From: JAYVJH01 sp043777595
GTDB taxonomy: Bacteria; Bacteroidota; Bacteroidia; Cytophagales; Spirosomataceae
Direction: 5' to 3'
Assembly: GCA_043777595.1 (NCBI GenBank)
Contig: JAYWHT010000061.1
Location: 55,212 to 119,211, forward strand
DNA length: 64,000 bases
Shown here piece after piece: positions 15,173 to 23,281 of this stretch. The notes under the pieces were generated by a model. The model was not told where the DNA came from, searched no databases, and worked only from the letters and a program-made list of their open reading frames with translations. The position numbers and the translations under genes were made by a program. The number at the start of each line of letters is the position of its first letter. Position 1 is the stretch's first letter.

Positions 15173-17413
15173 TTGGAAGCACTCCCAACTGTTGAAACTG
15201 CTAAAAAATTAGGCATCTTGCCCGAAGAGTTTGAAAAAATAGCTCAAATATTAGCTCGTACGCCCAATTTTACTGAATTAAGTATATTTTCGGTGATGTG
15301 GTCGGAGCATTGTTCGTATAAAAACTCAATCGTTTGGCTCAAAACCCTACCTCGCGATTCGGACAGAATGTTGGCCAAAGCAGGCGAAGAAAACGCTGGC
15401 TTGGTGGATATTGGCGGAGGTTTAGCTTGCTGTTTCAAGATAGAATCGCACAATCACCCCTCGGCACTCGAGCCTTATCAGGGTGCAGCAACTGGGGTAG
15501 GGGGGATTAATCGTGATATTTTTACAATGGGCGCACGGCCTATTGCCCAAATGAATTCCCTCAGATTTGGCAATCCAGATTTGGCCAAAACCAAATGGCT
15601 CGTCAAGGGCGTAACCAAAGGCATTGGCGACTATGGCAACGCTTTTGGTATTCCGACTGTGGGTGGTGAGGTGTTTTTTGATGAATGTTACAATACCAAT
15701 CCATTAGTAAACGCATTTTCGGCAGGAATTTTAGAAGTAGGCAAAATGGCTTCTGCTATCAGCTACGGAGTTGGTAATCCTGTTTTTATTGTCGGCTCTG
15801 CTACTGGCAAAGACGGCATTGGAGGCGCAAGTTTTGCCTCTGAGGATATTTCGGCCAAGTCGTCCGAAAAACTACCAGCCGTACAAGTAGGCGACCCATT
15901 TATGGAAAAACTATTGCTCGAAGCCAGCCTCGAAATCATAGAATCGGGGCTTGTGATTGGTATTCAAGACATGGGAGCGGCAGGTATTATTTGCTCAACT
16001 TCCGAAATGTCGGCCAAAGGTAAGCACGGTATGATTATAGACTTAGACAAAGTACCTACTCGCCAAGCCAACATGAAAGGCTGGGAAATATTATTATCGG
16101 AGTCGCAAGAGCGTATGTTGGTAGTTGTCGAAAAAGGCAAAGAAGCCGATATTAAGGCCGTTTTTGATAAATGGGATTTACATTGCGCCCAAATTGGCGA
16201 AGTCGTGGCAGGCGACCGTCTGCATTTCTTTCAGCATGGCCAGCTCATTGCCGATGTACCCGCCGATGATCTTGTTTTGGGCGGCGGCGCACCACAAAAC
16301 CACCGTGAATACCGTGAACCTGCGTATTTTCAAGAATTTAAGAAATTTGATATAAACAATATTCCAGACTTAAACTCTTCTTTGGAGTTGGGGGCTGTTG
16401 CCCGCCATTTATTGAGCCACCCAAATATTGCTTCCAAAAAATGGGTCTATGAACAATATGACTCAACAGTAGGTACGGCCAACCAAAGCACCAATCGCCC
16501 GTCAGACTCGGCTGTGGTCAGAATCAGAGATATCAAACGCCCCGACTATCAGCGGTCTATTGCTATGACAGTGGACTGTAACGCCCGATATGTAAACGCT
16601 GACCCTTTTGTTGGCGCACAAATAGCCGTAGCCGAAGCTGCACGAAATTTATCTTGCACGGGCGCAGAGCCATTGGCTGTAACCAATAATCTAAATTTTG
16701 GAAATCCTTATGTACCAGAGGTTTATTGGCAGTTTGTCAATGCCGTTAAGGGTATGGGCGAGGCTTGCCGAAAGTTTAATACGCCAGTTACAGGTGGCAA
16801 TGTGAGTTTTTATAATCAAAGTTCAGACGATGGCCCTGTGTTTCCGACACCGACAATCGGTATGATTGGTTTGTTGGAAAAACCCGAAAATCTTATGACG
16901 CTTGACTTTAAAAACGAAGGCGACCTAATATATTTGGTCGGTTTGTCTCAAAACGACATTGCTTCGTCTGAATATCTGTATAGCTACTGCAAAATCAAAG
17001 CCTCGCCAGCACCGTATTTTGATATGAATACAGAATTTGATTTACAGTCGGGTATTCGTAGCTTGATTGAAAACAAATTGATAAACTCATGCCACGATGT
17101 GTCGGACGGTGGGCTTTTTGTGGCACTCGCCGAGTCGGTACTGCCTCGAGAACTGGGCTTTGAGGTAACAACTGACGATAATTTTAGAATCGATGCCTAT
17201 TTGTTTGGCGAAGCGCAAAGCCGTGTGGTTGTGTCGGTGAGTTTAGATAAACAAGGTGAGTTTCAGAAACACTTGGGAGCAGACCTCAAAATTCCACACG
17301 CACTGATTGGTAAAGTTACTAAAACTGATTTTATAGTTGATAGTCAAGTAATTATATCAACCACCGAAGCCCAAGATTTGTATGACAATTCGCTGGGACG
17401 ATTGATGAGTTAG
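15173..17413 (+). CDS. purL: Phosphoribosylformylglycinamidine synthase subunit PurL
   Basis: Catalyses the ATP-dependent conversion of FGAR to FGAM in purine synthesis. The 746-residue length matches the small PurL type, which needs separate PurQ and PurS partners; neither is in the window. The N-terminal helix PTVETAKKLGILPEEF, VMWSEHCSYKNS (41-52), ESHNHPSALEPYQGAATGVG and the second half with CHDVSDGGL are diagnostic. The start is TTG at 15173; it fits the family's normal N terminus and no in-frame ATG is nearby. The upstream sequence contains simple ATTATCCATT-type repeats. A VOC gene follows after 10 nt, perhaps co-transcribed. Confidence 0.95.
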   Translation: MEALPTVETAKKLGILPEEFEKIAQILARTPNFTELSIFSVMWSEHCSYKNSIVWLKTLPRDSDRMLAKAGEENAGLVDIGGGLACCFKIESHNHPSALEPYQGAATGVGGINRDIFTMGARPIAQMNSLRFGNPDLAKTKWLVKGVTKGIGDYGNAFGIPTVGGEVFFDECYNTNPLVNAFSAGILEVGKMASAISYGVGNPVFIVGSATGKDGIGGASFASEDISAKSSEKLPAVQVGDPFMEKLLLEASLEIIESGLVIGIQDMGAAGIICSTSEMSAKGKHGMIIDLDKVPTRQANMKGWEILLSESQERMLVVVEKGKEADIKAVFDKWDLHCAQIGEVVAGDRLHFFQHGQLIADVPADDLVLGGGAPQNHREYREPAYFQEFKKFDINNIPDLNSSLELGAVARHLLSHPNIASKKWVYEQYDSTVGTANQSTNRPSDSAVVRIRDIKRPDYQRSIAMTVDCNARYVNADPFVGAQIAVAEAARNLSCTGAEPLAVTNNLNFGNPYVPEVYWQFVNAVKGMGEACRKFNTPVTGGNVSFYNQSSDDGPVFPTPTIGMIGLLEKPENLMTLDFKNEGDLIYLVGLSQNDIASSEYLYSYCKIKASPAPYFDMNTEFDLQSGIRSLIENKLINSCHDVSDGGLFVALAESVLPRELGFEVTTDDNFRIDAYLFGEAQSRVVVSVSLDKQGEFQKHLGADLKIPHALIGKVTKTDFIVDSQVIISTTEAQDLYDNSLGRLMS

Positions 17414-17423
17414 CACTAAAATT

Positions 17424-17789
17424 ATGCCCCAAACAACCTCAATAAATCATGTTGCGCTACACACTGCTGATTTAACTCGAAGCGTACAGTTTTATGCCCA
17501 GATTATGCAGTTTGAACAACTACCACGACCTGCATTTGACTTTGACGGTGCTTGGTTTAGGTTAGGGCAACATCAAGAATTACATTTGATTGCTGGACGG
17601 CAAGAGGCCGTTTGGTCTGGCTCTCGTAGTAACCATTTTGCGTTGGAAGTACCCGACTTAGACGAATGGCACAAATATTTGACAACTCATAAAACGACAT
17701 TCAAACCACCAAAAACTCGACCAGATGGCCTCAGACAAATATTTATTGAAGACCCAGATGGGTATATGATTGAACTGCTTGGGAGGTAA
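17424..17789 (+). CDS. VOC (glyoxalase/bleomycin resistance) family protein
   Basis: A 121-residue single VOC unit: INHVALHTADLTRSVQFYAQ at the N terminus, a metal-ligand-like ELHLIAG, NHFALEVPDLDEW opening the second beta-alpha-beta-beta-beta motif, and FIEDPDGYMIELLGR at the end. His9, His in ELHLI, His in NHFAL and Glu in MIELL could form the metal site, as in glyoxalase I-like lyases. The substrate is not predictable. It is 10 nt downstream of purL. Confidence 0.85.
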   Translation: MPQTTSINHVALHTADLTRSVQFYAQIMQFEQLPRPAFDFDGAWFRLGQHQELHLIAGRQEAVWSGSRSNHFALEVPDLDEWHKYLTTHKTTFKPPKTRPDGLRQIFIEDPDGYMIELLGR

Positions 17790-17826
17790 ATGCGTAAATG
17801 GTAAATGATAAATCAACATCGTTTAG

Positions 17827-17893
17827 TCAAGAGTTCGGTGAAGACACCAAACTCGGTTGGCTACCGTGGTTTGTGTCTTCACAAACCACTTAT
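17827..17893. repeat. Two consecutive short hairpins
   Basis: GAGTTCGGTG/CACCAAACTC (one mismatch) and GTGGTTTGTG/CACAAACCAC (perfect) stand side by side, each with a 4-nt loop (AAGA and TCTT). The words resemble the arms of the 62-bp hairpins at 45963-46246. They lie between the VOC and TrpF-like genes and may also terminate transcription. Confidence 0.6.
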
Positions 17894-17929
17894 TCTCTTA
17901 ACTAAACGACATTAACTGATAACGGATAA

Positions 17930-18535
17930 ATGGCTTTACAAACAAAAGTAAAAATTAGTAATGTTACCAATCTATCAGATGCTCGGTATTGTGCTGGCAT
18001 GGGGGTAGATATGCTCGGTTTTGTGATTGATGATAAAAGCGAAAATTACATTAGCTCACAAAAATTGAAAGATATTAGGGCTTGGGTGTCGGGTGTAAAA
18101 ATTGTAGTTGAGGTCGAAACCTTAGATACTGGTTTTTTAGAGATTATCGGAAAATATAACCCCGATGTTATTCAAGTTAATAATATAGAATTGTTGCAAA
18201 AAATAAAATTAGCAAACGACAAGCCGCTCATTTTGAGCATAGAAGCCAATCAAGATGCAGACACTATTTTCGGTATTTGTGAAAAACATTCAGACTTAGT
18301 TGATTATTTTTTGTTAGAATCTCATAAAGAAACGACACTTAGCGGCGATTGGCCTGACTTTTTGACTCTACTTTCCAATCAATTTAATATTTTGCTGGGC
18401 TTTGGCGTTACACCTCAAAATGTACTATCCTTGCCCTGCGCTGGTATAGCCCTGCGTGGCAGCCAAGAAGAACGCCCAGGCTACAAAAACTTCGATGACC
18501 TGAGAGATATTTTAGAACTCTTGGAAGAAAATTAA
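17930..18535 (+). CDS. TrpF-like (phosphoribosylanthranilate isomerase fold) protein lacking the catalytic residues
   Basis: The 201-residue product aligns by eye with TrpF over its length: KVKISNVTNLSDARYCAGMG (6-25) matches the KICGITN strand, then GVDMLGFVI, then LLGFGVTPQNVL and ALRGSQEERPGYKN, the phosphate-binding end of the barrel. In true TrpF the first motif holds the catalytic Cys (KICG) and a later LLD holds the catalytic Asp. Here they read KISN and LLES. The isomerase reaction is therefore doubtful; a repurposed sugar-phosphate barrel is more likely. No other trp genes are near. Confidence 0.7.
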   Translation: MALQTKVKISNVTNLSDARYCAGMGVDMLGFVIDDKSENYISSQKLKDIRAWVSGVKIVVEVETLDTGFLEIIGKYNPDVIQVNNIELLQKIKLANDKPLILSIEANQDADTIFGICEKHSDLVDYFLLESHKETTLSGDWPDFLTLLSNQFNILLGFGVTPQNVLSLPCAGIALRGSQEERPGYKNFDDLRDILELLEEN

Positions 18536-18548
18536 CTTATTTTGTTCT

Positions 18549-18581
18549 GTGGAAGTCTTCGCTCAAAGCGAAGACTTCCAC
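18549..18581. repeat. Perfect 15-bp-arm hairpin
   Basis: GTGGAAGTCTTCGCT (18549-18563) pairs perfectly with 18567-18581 across a CAA loop, 14 nt after the TrpF-like gene. It could act as a terminator, but no T-run follows. Its 15-3-15 form matches the element at 23132-23164. Confidence 0.75.
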
Positions 18582-18669
18582 TACTGCCTTTGTTGGTGAA
18601 TTTAGGTGTTTCCGCTTGATAGTTTGCTCGCAGATTCCTCATACTTCGGAATGACAAAAGCCTTTTACT

Positions 18670-18699
18670 GCCTTTGTTGGTGAAAACACCAACAAAGGC
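18670..18699. repeat. Perfect 30-bp palindrome, GCCTTTGTTGGTG family
   Basis: Same 13-bp arms as at 10434-10463, with loop AAAA. A half copy (GCCTTTGTTGGTG without its partner) lies at 18586-18598. These repeats occupy most of the gene-free interval 18536-18720. Confidence 0.8.
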
Positions 18700-18723
18700 G
18701 TAATTATATGGTTTTTTTAAGAA

Positions 18724-18779
18724 TAACTAAAAATCTAGTTGAAATAATTTGTTTAACTAAATATTTAGTTATTACTTTG
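18724..18779 (+). promoter_or_regulatory. Promoter with palindromic operator for the thioredoxin/BlaI/M56 operon
   Basis: TTTG at 18748-18751 and TTACTTTG at 18772-18779 are spaced by 20 bp, fitting -33 and -7 boxes. Between them lies the perfect 18-bp palindrome TAACTAAATATTTAGTTA (18754-18771). A second, weaker copy, AACTA-N6-TAGTT, is at 18725-18740, centred 30 bp upstream, about three helical turns. BlaI-family repressors bind paired dyads at their own promoters, and blaI is the second gene here, so autorepression is a direct prediction. Confidence 0.6.
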
Positions 18780-18872
18780 TATTAAATAATTAGTAATTGT
18801 ATAAATAATTAAATTATATATAATATATTTGAAAAATAAATCAATTCTTTCACCCTCAAACAATCAAAAACC

Positions 18873-20321
18873 ATGAAACGATTATTTCAATTTTTAACAT
18901 TGTTGTTGTGTTATGCGGCCGTTGGCCAAAACGTTGTGATTAGTGGAAAAATAAAAAACCCACAAGCCCGAACCGTTCAGTTTACTGTCGACCAAATGGG
19001 TCGGGAGGCTGATGTAAAAGAAATTACGTTAGATGCCAACGATTCGTTTGTTTTCAAGACGACTATTGACGATGTGGCTTATATGAGTTTTTTGTATGGC
19101 AATCCAGAAGGCTTAGAAGCCATGTCGTTAAACTTACATATCGTTGAGCCAAACGATGTGGTAGCGATGAGCTTTGATGCCAAAGATTTTTGGAAAACAT
19201 TACAATATGAGGGCAAGTCGGCGGCGAAATTTAATTATTACAAAGAAGATTATAACGAAATGGACATCAAACGAAATTGGGGTGAACGTACTCAAAAACT
19301 AATGAAAGAACCCATCGAAAACCTGTATGCTTATTTGGATAGTGTCGAAACACTGAAATTTAATATATTAGAAAAGTATAAAAATAATGTAAGTCCTATT
19401 TTTTATAAAATGTGGTCGGCTGAAACAATTGGAATGGTTAGGTTTCAGATGCTCACACCAATTTATAGGAAAATAAACTATGGAAAGGGAGCAAATACAG
19501 ATAGTGGCTTTATGAACCTAAAACCAGATTTACGCCAAAAAATAGTTGTTAATTTGCCTACTCAAAACGATACTACGGCCAAAACGTCTTTGTATAGGCA
19601 ATTCTTGGGTTCATTGGTTGGTTTACAAATGATGGATGTTCAAACGATGGCCAATTATCCCAAAAAAGGGTTTATAACAAATGAACATAGCTGGTTTAAA
19701 CTATTCTATCACCCAAAATTTGCAGAAAGATATAACGCTGAAAACCTTCTGGGTTTGATTGGGTATTTTGGAATGAATGACGATGTGAGACAAAAATATG
19801 ATAGCTTTGTTACCGACTATCCAACAAGTGTTTATGTAAGACAAATAAAAAGTGCAGTTGAAACCAAACTCACTTTCGCTGTTGGAAAACCTGCTAAATC
19901 GTTTAGTTTGAAAGATACTACTGGTAAAATAGTGCAATTGTCTGATTTTAAAGGTAAAGTTGTTTTGATGGACTTTTGGGCGAGTTGGTGCGGCCCGTGC
20001 ATTGCCGAAATGAAACCGTCTAAAAAAATAAAGGAGCATTTTAAAGACCAAAAAGACATCGTTTTTTTGTATATATCGGTGGACGAAAACGAGGCTAATT
20101 GGCGCAAGGCCATTGCCCAACATCAAATAACGGGAGTAAATCTTTGGGCCGAAAAAGCCTTGCAAAATACAGTATCAAAAGCGTACGACGTAAATGGTAT
20201 TCCGAGCTATTTTGTGATTGATAGACACGGTAACTTTGGGGCAATACAGCCACCACGTGCCAGCCAAAACGAGGGACGGGATTTGATAAAAGTGTTGGAA
20301 GAAGTGATTGCAAAAAAATAA
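18873..20321 (+). CDS. TlpA-like thioredoxin-domain protein, exported
   Basis: The 482-residue product has a signal peptide (residues 1-18), an N-terminal beta domain of the DUF4369 type, a helical middle, and a C-terminal thioredoxin fold beginning SFSLKDTTGKIVQLSDFKGK with the redox motif WASWCGPC near residues 369-376. Such proteins reduce or isomerise disulfides in the Bacteroidota periplasm. It is the first gene of an operon with blaI (4 nt gap) and M56 genes. That links an oxidative or envelope-stress output to the BlaI/M56 sensor; this link is inference. Confidence 0.85.
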   Translation: MKRLFQFLTLLLCYAAVGQNVVISGKIKNPQARTVQFTVDQMGREADVKEITLDANDSFVFKTTIDDVAYMSFLYGNPEGLEAMSLNLHIVEPNDVVAMSFDAKDFWKTLQYEGKSAAKFNYYKEDYNEMDIKRNWGERTQKLMKEPIENLYAYLDSVETLKFNILEKYKNNVSPIFYKMWSAETIGMVRFQMLTPIYRKINYGKGANTDSGFMNLKPDLRQKIVVNLPTQNDTTAKTSLYRQFLGSLVGLQMMDVQTMANYPKKGFITNEHSWFKLFYHPKFAERYNAENLLGLIGYFGMNDDVRQKYDSFVTDYPTSVYVRQIKSAVETKLTFAVGKPAKSFSLKDTTGKIVQLSDFKGKVVLMDFWASWCGPCIAEMKPSKKIKEHFKDQKDIVFLYISVDENEANWRKAIAQHQITGVNLWAEKALQNTVSKAYDVNGIPSYFVIDRHGNFGAIQPPRASQNEGRDLIKVLEEVIAKK

Positions 20322-20325
20322 ATAA

Positions 20326-20691
20326 ATGAACAAAGAACTTACCAAAGCCGAAGAAGAGATTATGCAAGTACTGTGGCAAATAGAGCGAGGTGTGGTCTGG
20401 GACGTGATAGACCAGCTACCCGAACCCAAACCTGCTTATAATACAGTCTCGACTTTTATTAGAATTTTAGAACAAAAAGGGTTTCTTGACCATGAAGCCG
20501 TGAGCGGCAAAACCTTTGCGTATTTTCCAGTCGTGAGTCGAGAACAGTATCGGTCTCAAGTTACTAACAAGCTGGTAGATAGCTATTTTGATGGCTCGAT
20601 CAAAGAGTTAGTATCGTTTTTTATGCAAGACAAAAACCTAAACTTGGCCGATGCAGATGAGATTATTGCACTCTTGAAATCTGGTCATTAG
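20326..20691 (+). CDS. BlaI/MecI/CopY-family transcriptional repressor
   Basis: A 121-residue winged-helix protein of normal family length: LTKAEEEIMQVLWQIERGVV at the N terminus, AYNTVSTFIRILEQKGFLDH as recognition helix and wing, and a helical dimerisation tail. In the paradigm it is cleaved after signalling by an M56 membrane peptidase, which is the next gene. Start ATG lies 4 nt after the thioredoxin gene. The likely operator is the palindrome at 18754-18771. Confidence 0.9.
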   Translation: MNKELTKAEEEIMQVLWQIERGVVWDVIDQLPEPKPAYNTVSTFIRILEQKGFLDHEAVSGKTFAYFPVVSREQYRSQVTNKLVDSYFDGSIKELVSFFMQDKNLNLADADEIIALLKSGH

Positions 20692-20734
20692 TATAAATTC
20701 ACTCATTCAATCACCCACTCACTCAGTAATTAAA

Positions 20735-22762
20735 ATGGAAAATCTACCTTATTTACTCAAAGCCAGTGCTGGCATTGCGGCTTTTTATGGGTTTTATTGG
20801 CTCATTCTGCGGCACCATACCTACTTTATATTCAACCGTTTTTATCTATTAACAGCCCTATTTTTATCGCTTGTGTGTCCGCTTATTGAGTTGTCTAATG
20901 AGCCGATGCCGGTCGTTGAGGCGAGCCTAAACGGCTTGACCTCTGAAATACCCCAAAACTTTATAATTACCCAAGAAGAACCGCCCTTTGATTGGCTACA
21001 ATTAGGCTGGATTTTGTACTCAATCGGTGTGCTATTGATGGTCATTCGGTTTGTGAGGCAGTTGTACTTGATTATCAATATCATCAAACAGTCCGAGCGT
21101 TTTGATGTCGATAGCCAGACGATTACGCTTACGCCCGATGCTCAAGTACCTACATTTTCTTTTTTTAAGTGGTTGGTAATCAATCCAAAAGACTATGAAA
21201 AATATTTTGATACCGTTTTGAGCCATGAAACTATCCACGCCCAGCAAGGTCATAGTTTTGACTTGATATTGGCCGAAATTGTCCATATCGTGCTGTGGTT
21301 CAACCCGCTTTTGATTTTTTATAAACGTAGTTTGCGCCAAATCCACGAATACTTAGCTGACGACCAAACCGATATTGGCGACCGACAAAATTATGCTCAT
21401 AAATTGTTTGGTTATGTGTTTCAGGTCGAGGCTATTCCGCTTACCAATTCATTTTTAGATAGTTTAACACTTAAAAACAGAATCAAAATGTTGTATCAAA
21501 AACGTTCTTCACGCTGGGTACTGGGACGGTACCTATTGGCGTTGCCTTTGCTGGGCTTGCTTATTACGCTCGTGGCCGCACGAGTGAACACTCCGATAGA
21601 AAACCTATCAGAAAAAATCACGGTCAGAGGCCAAGTCGTTAGTCAAGATGGGGTCGGTTTGGCAGGCGTTACGGTTGTTGTCAAAAACGGTACTTCGGGT
21701 ACATCAACCGATGTACGGGGCAATTTTATTATCAATGTCGAAAAAAATAAAACGTTGGTATTTAGTTTTGTAGGTTTCAAGGCCGAGGAGCGGGTAGTTA
21801 AAAAAGAAAAAATGACGGTAATGATGGAACGAGAACCTCACCAACTGTCTGAGATTGTGGTAGTTGGCAATACAGACAGCTCGCCACCACCCGTGCCACC
21901 AGTGGATTCTACCCAAAATACAGCCGATGTAGTTTTTATAGATGTAGAGGAAAGTCCAGAGTTTGTGGGTGGTACGAGAGCCTTGATGCAGTTTTTGGGT
22001 AGAAATATAAAATACCCAGCCGCAGCCGCCCGTGCCAATGTGCAGGGTAAGGTTTTTGTTCAATTTGATATTTCTAAAACTGGCGAAACGAGTAATATCA
22101 GAATCTTGAAAGGTATTGGTTTTGGTTGCGATGAAGAAGCCGTGCGAGTGGTGAGCATTATGCCCAAATGGAGACCAGGCCAACAGATGGGTAAACCTGT
22201 GGCAGTACGATATAATTTACCTGTTAATTTTATGTTGGAGAAGGCAACCAATCATAAAACGTCCTTAAACGATGTCTCACCAGTGCCTCAGCCGCTCTGG
22301 AAAGAAGATATTGAAAAAACAGCTAATGGGGAAGGGACGAAAATTGTTCTTACACCCCATAATTCTAAGTTGTTTGGCGACAAAAAACCACTGTATGTGA
22401 TTGATGGTAAAATTATTGAAACAGATAAGGTGTTTGATGGGTTGAAACCAGAAGATATAGTTTCAATGCAAGTCTGGAAAGATATTCAGGCAACCGAAAA
22501 ATATGGTGAAAAAGCAAAAAATGGAGTGATTGTAATTACGACAAAAAAAGCCAAGAGTTTTAAGATTGATAAAATGCCAGATATTAAACTCAAAACCGAT
22601 TTTTTAGATGAGAATATTGTCTATTACTTGGGCGATAAAGAAATTTCAAAAGTTGAAATGGAAAAGATAAAACCAGAAGATATTGCGACAATTGATATAA
22701 AAAAAGATGAAAAAGGTAAAAATAGTACGGTGATTATTACTTTGAAAAAGAAAAAAGAATAA
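20735..22762 (+). CDS. BlaR1-like M56 peptidase fused to carboxypeptidase-like and TonB C-terminal domains
   Basis: The 675-residue product has N-terminal membrane segments, then a cytoplasmic-type M56 zinc peptidase with VLSHETIHAQQGH (HExxH near residues 163-167) and the later Glu in RQIHEYLADD. After a further membrane segment (LLALPLLGLLITLVAA) comes a carboxypeptidase-regulatory-like beta domain (VRGQVVSQDGVGLAGVTVVV), a TonB C-terminal domain (YPAAAARANVQGKVFVQFDI) and two TonB-receptor plug-like segments (LYVIDGKIIE; NGVIVITTKK). It probably senses an envelope signal and cleaves the neighbouring BlaI-like repressor. The beta-lactam sensor domain of BlaR1 is replaced by these modules. 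Confidence 0.85.
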   Translation: MENLPYLLKASAGIAAFYGFYWLILRHHTYFIFNRFYLLTALFLSLVCPLIELSNEPMPVVEASLNGLTSEIPQNFIITQEEPPFDWLQLGWILYSIGVLLMVIRFVRQLYLIINIIKQSERFDVDSQTITLTPDAQVPTFSFFKWLVINPKDYEKYFDTVLSHETIHAQQGHSFDLILAEIVHIVLWFNPLLIFYKRSLRQIHEYLADDQTDIGDRQNYAHKLFGYVFQVEAIPLTNSFLDSLTLKNRIKMLYQKRSSRWVLGRYLLALPLLGLLITLVAARVNTPIENLSEKITVRGQVVSQDGVGLAGVTVVVKNGTSGTSTDVRGNFIINVEKNKTLVFSFVGFKAEERVVKKEKMTVMMEREPHQLSEIVVVGNTDSSPPPVPPVDSTQNTADVVFIDVEESPEFVGGTRALMQFLGRNIKYPAAAARANVQGKVFVQFDISKTGETSNIRILKGIGFGCDEEAVRVVSIMPKWRPGQQMGKPVAVRYNLPVNFMLEKATNHKTSLNDVSPVPQPLWKEDIEKTANGEGTKIVLTPHNSKLFGDKKPLYVIDGKIIETDKVFDGLKPEDIVSMQVWKDIQATEKYGEKAKNGVIVITTKKAKSFKIDKMPDIKLKTDFLDENIVYYLGDKEISKVEMEKIKPEDIATIDIKKDEKGKNSTVIITLKKKKE

Positions 22763-22814
22763 ATGTGTTAGCTTTGTGGTGTGAACAGATAGAGCTATTT
22801 AGTTATCAATTAAA

Positions 22815-23039
22815 ATGAGTAATTCAATCAATCAACGGATAACGATAAATCCAGAGCAGTGCGGTGGCAAGCCCTGTGTACGAGGGCTGCGGATTCGTGT
22901 TGCTGATGTTTTAGATTTATTGGCAAATGGTATTTCAGCATCTCAAATTGTAACAGACGAACTGCCTGACTTACAGTTAGAAGATATTTATGCTTGTCTT
23001 GCGTTTGCTTCACGTAAAGTAAATCATACAGATTTTTAA
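22815..23039 (+). CDS. DUF433 antitoxin-type protein
   Basis: The 74-residue product is a full-length DUF433 protein: ITINPEQCGGKPCVRGLRIR, VADVLDLLANG, and LQLEDIYACLAFAS. This family usually precedes a DUF5615 PIN-like toxin and is regarded as its antitoxin. Here the expected partner starts 5 nt downstream but is broken after 26 codons, so the antitoxin has become solitary. Confidence 0.85.
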   Translation: MSNSINQRITINPEQCGGKPCVRGLRIRVADVLDLLANGISASQIVTDELPDLQLEDIYACLAFASRKVNHTDF

Positions 23040-23044
23040 TATCT

Positions 23045-23125
23045 ATGAAACTTTGGATTGATGCTCAGTTGAATCCTAATTTGGCACGATGGATTACCGA
23101 AAGTTTGAAGATAGATGTTGTTTGA
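23045..23125 (+). pseudogene. Truncated DUF5615 PIN-like toxin gene
   Basis: The 26-codon frame MKLWIDAQLNPNLARWITES, continuing to a TGA at 23123-23125, matches the start of DUF5615 toxins, including the first acidic residue of the active site. The rest of the domain is absent. A hairpin repeat begins 6 nt after the stop, suggesting that the gene was cut by insertion of, or deletion at, this repeat. Confidence 0.7.
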
Positions 23126-23131
23126 AACCGA

Positions 23132-23164
23132 ACCGAAGGCATCGCTTGGAGCGATGGCTTCGGT
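23132..23164. repeat. 15-3-15 hairpin at the toxin break point
   Basis: ACCGAAGGCATCGCT pairs with 23150-23164 with one mismatch around a TGG loop. Same geometry as 18549-18581 but different sequence. Confidence 0.65.
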
Positions 23165-23281
23165 AAACCCGTATAAATAAACGAAGAACTAAAAAACACT
23201 AAACGACCAACTACTAAGAGTTACTAATCAGTTAGAAAACAGCGATTTAGTTGAAATAATTTAATCAAGAATAAATTTTTA

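Noticed and set aside
19701..20429. Several minus-strand frames of 84-154 codons opposite the thioredoxin and blaI genes
   Set aside because: All lie opposite strongly conserved protein domains and show no motif.
21704..22183. A 159-codon minus-strand frame opposite the M56 gene
   Set aside because: His/Trp/Lys-rich without pattern and lying opposite the conserved TonB C-terminal domain; a shadow.
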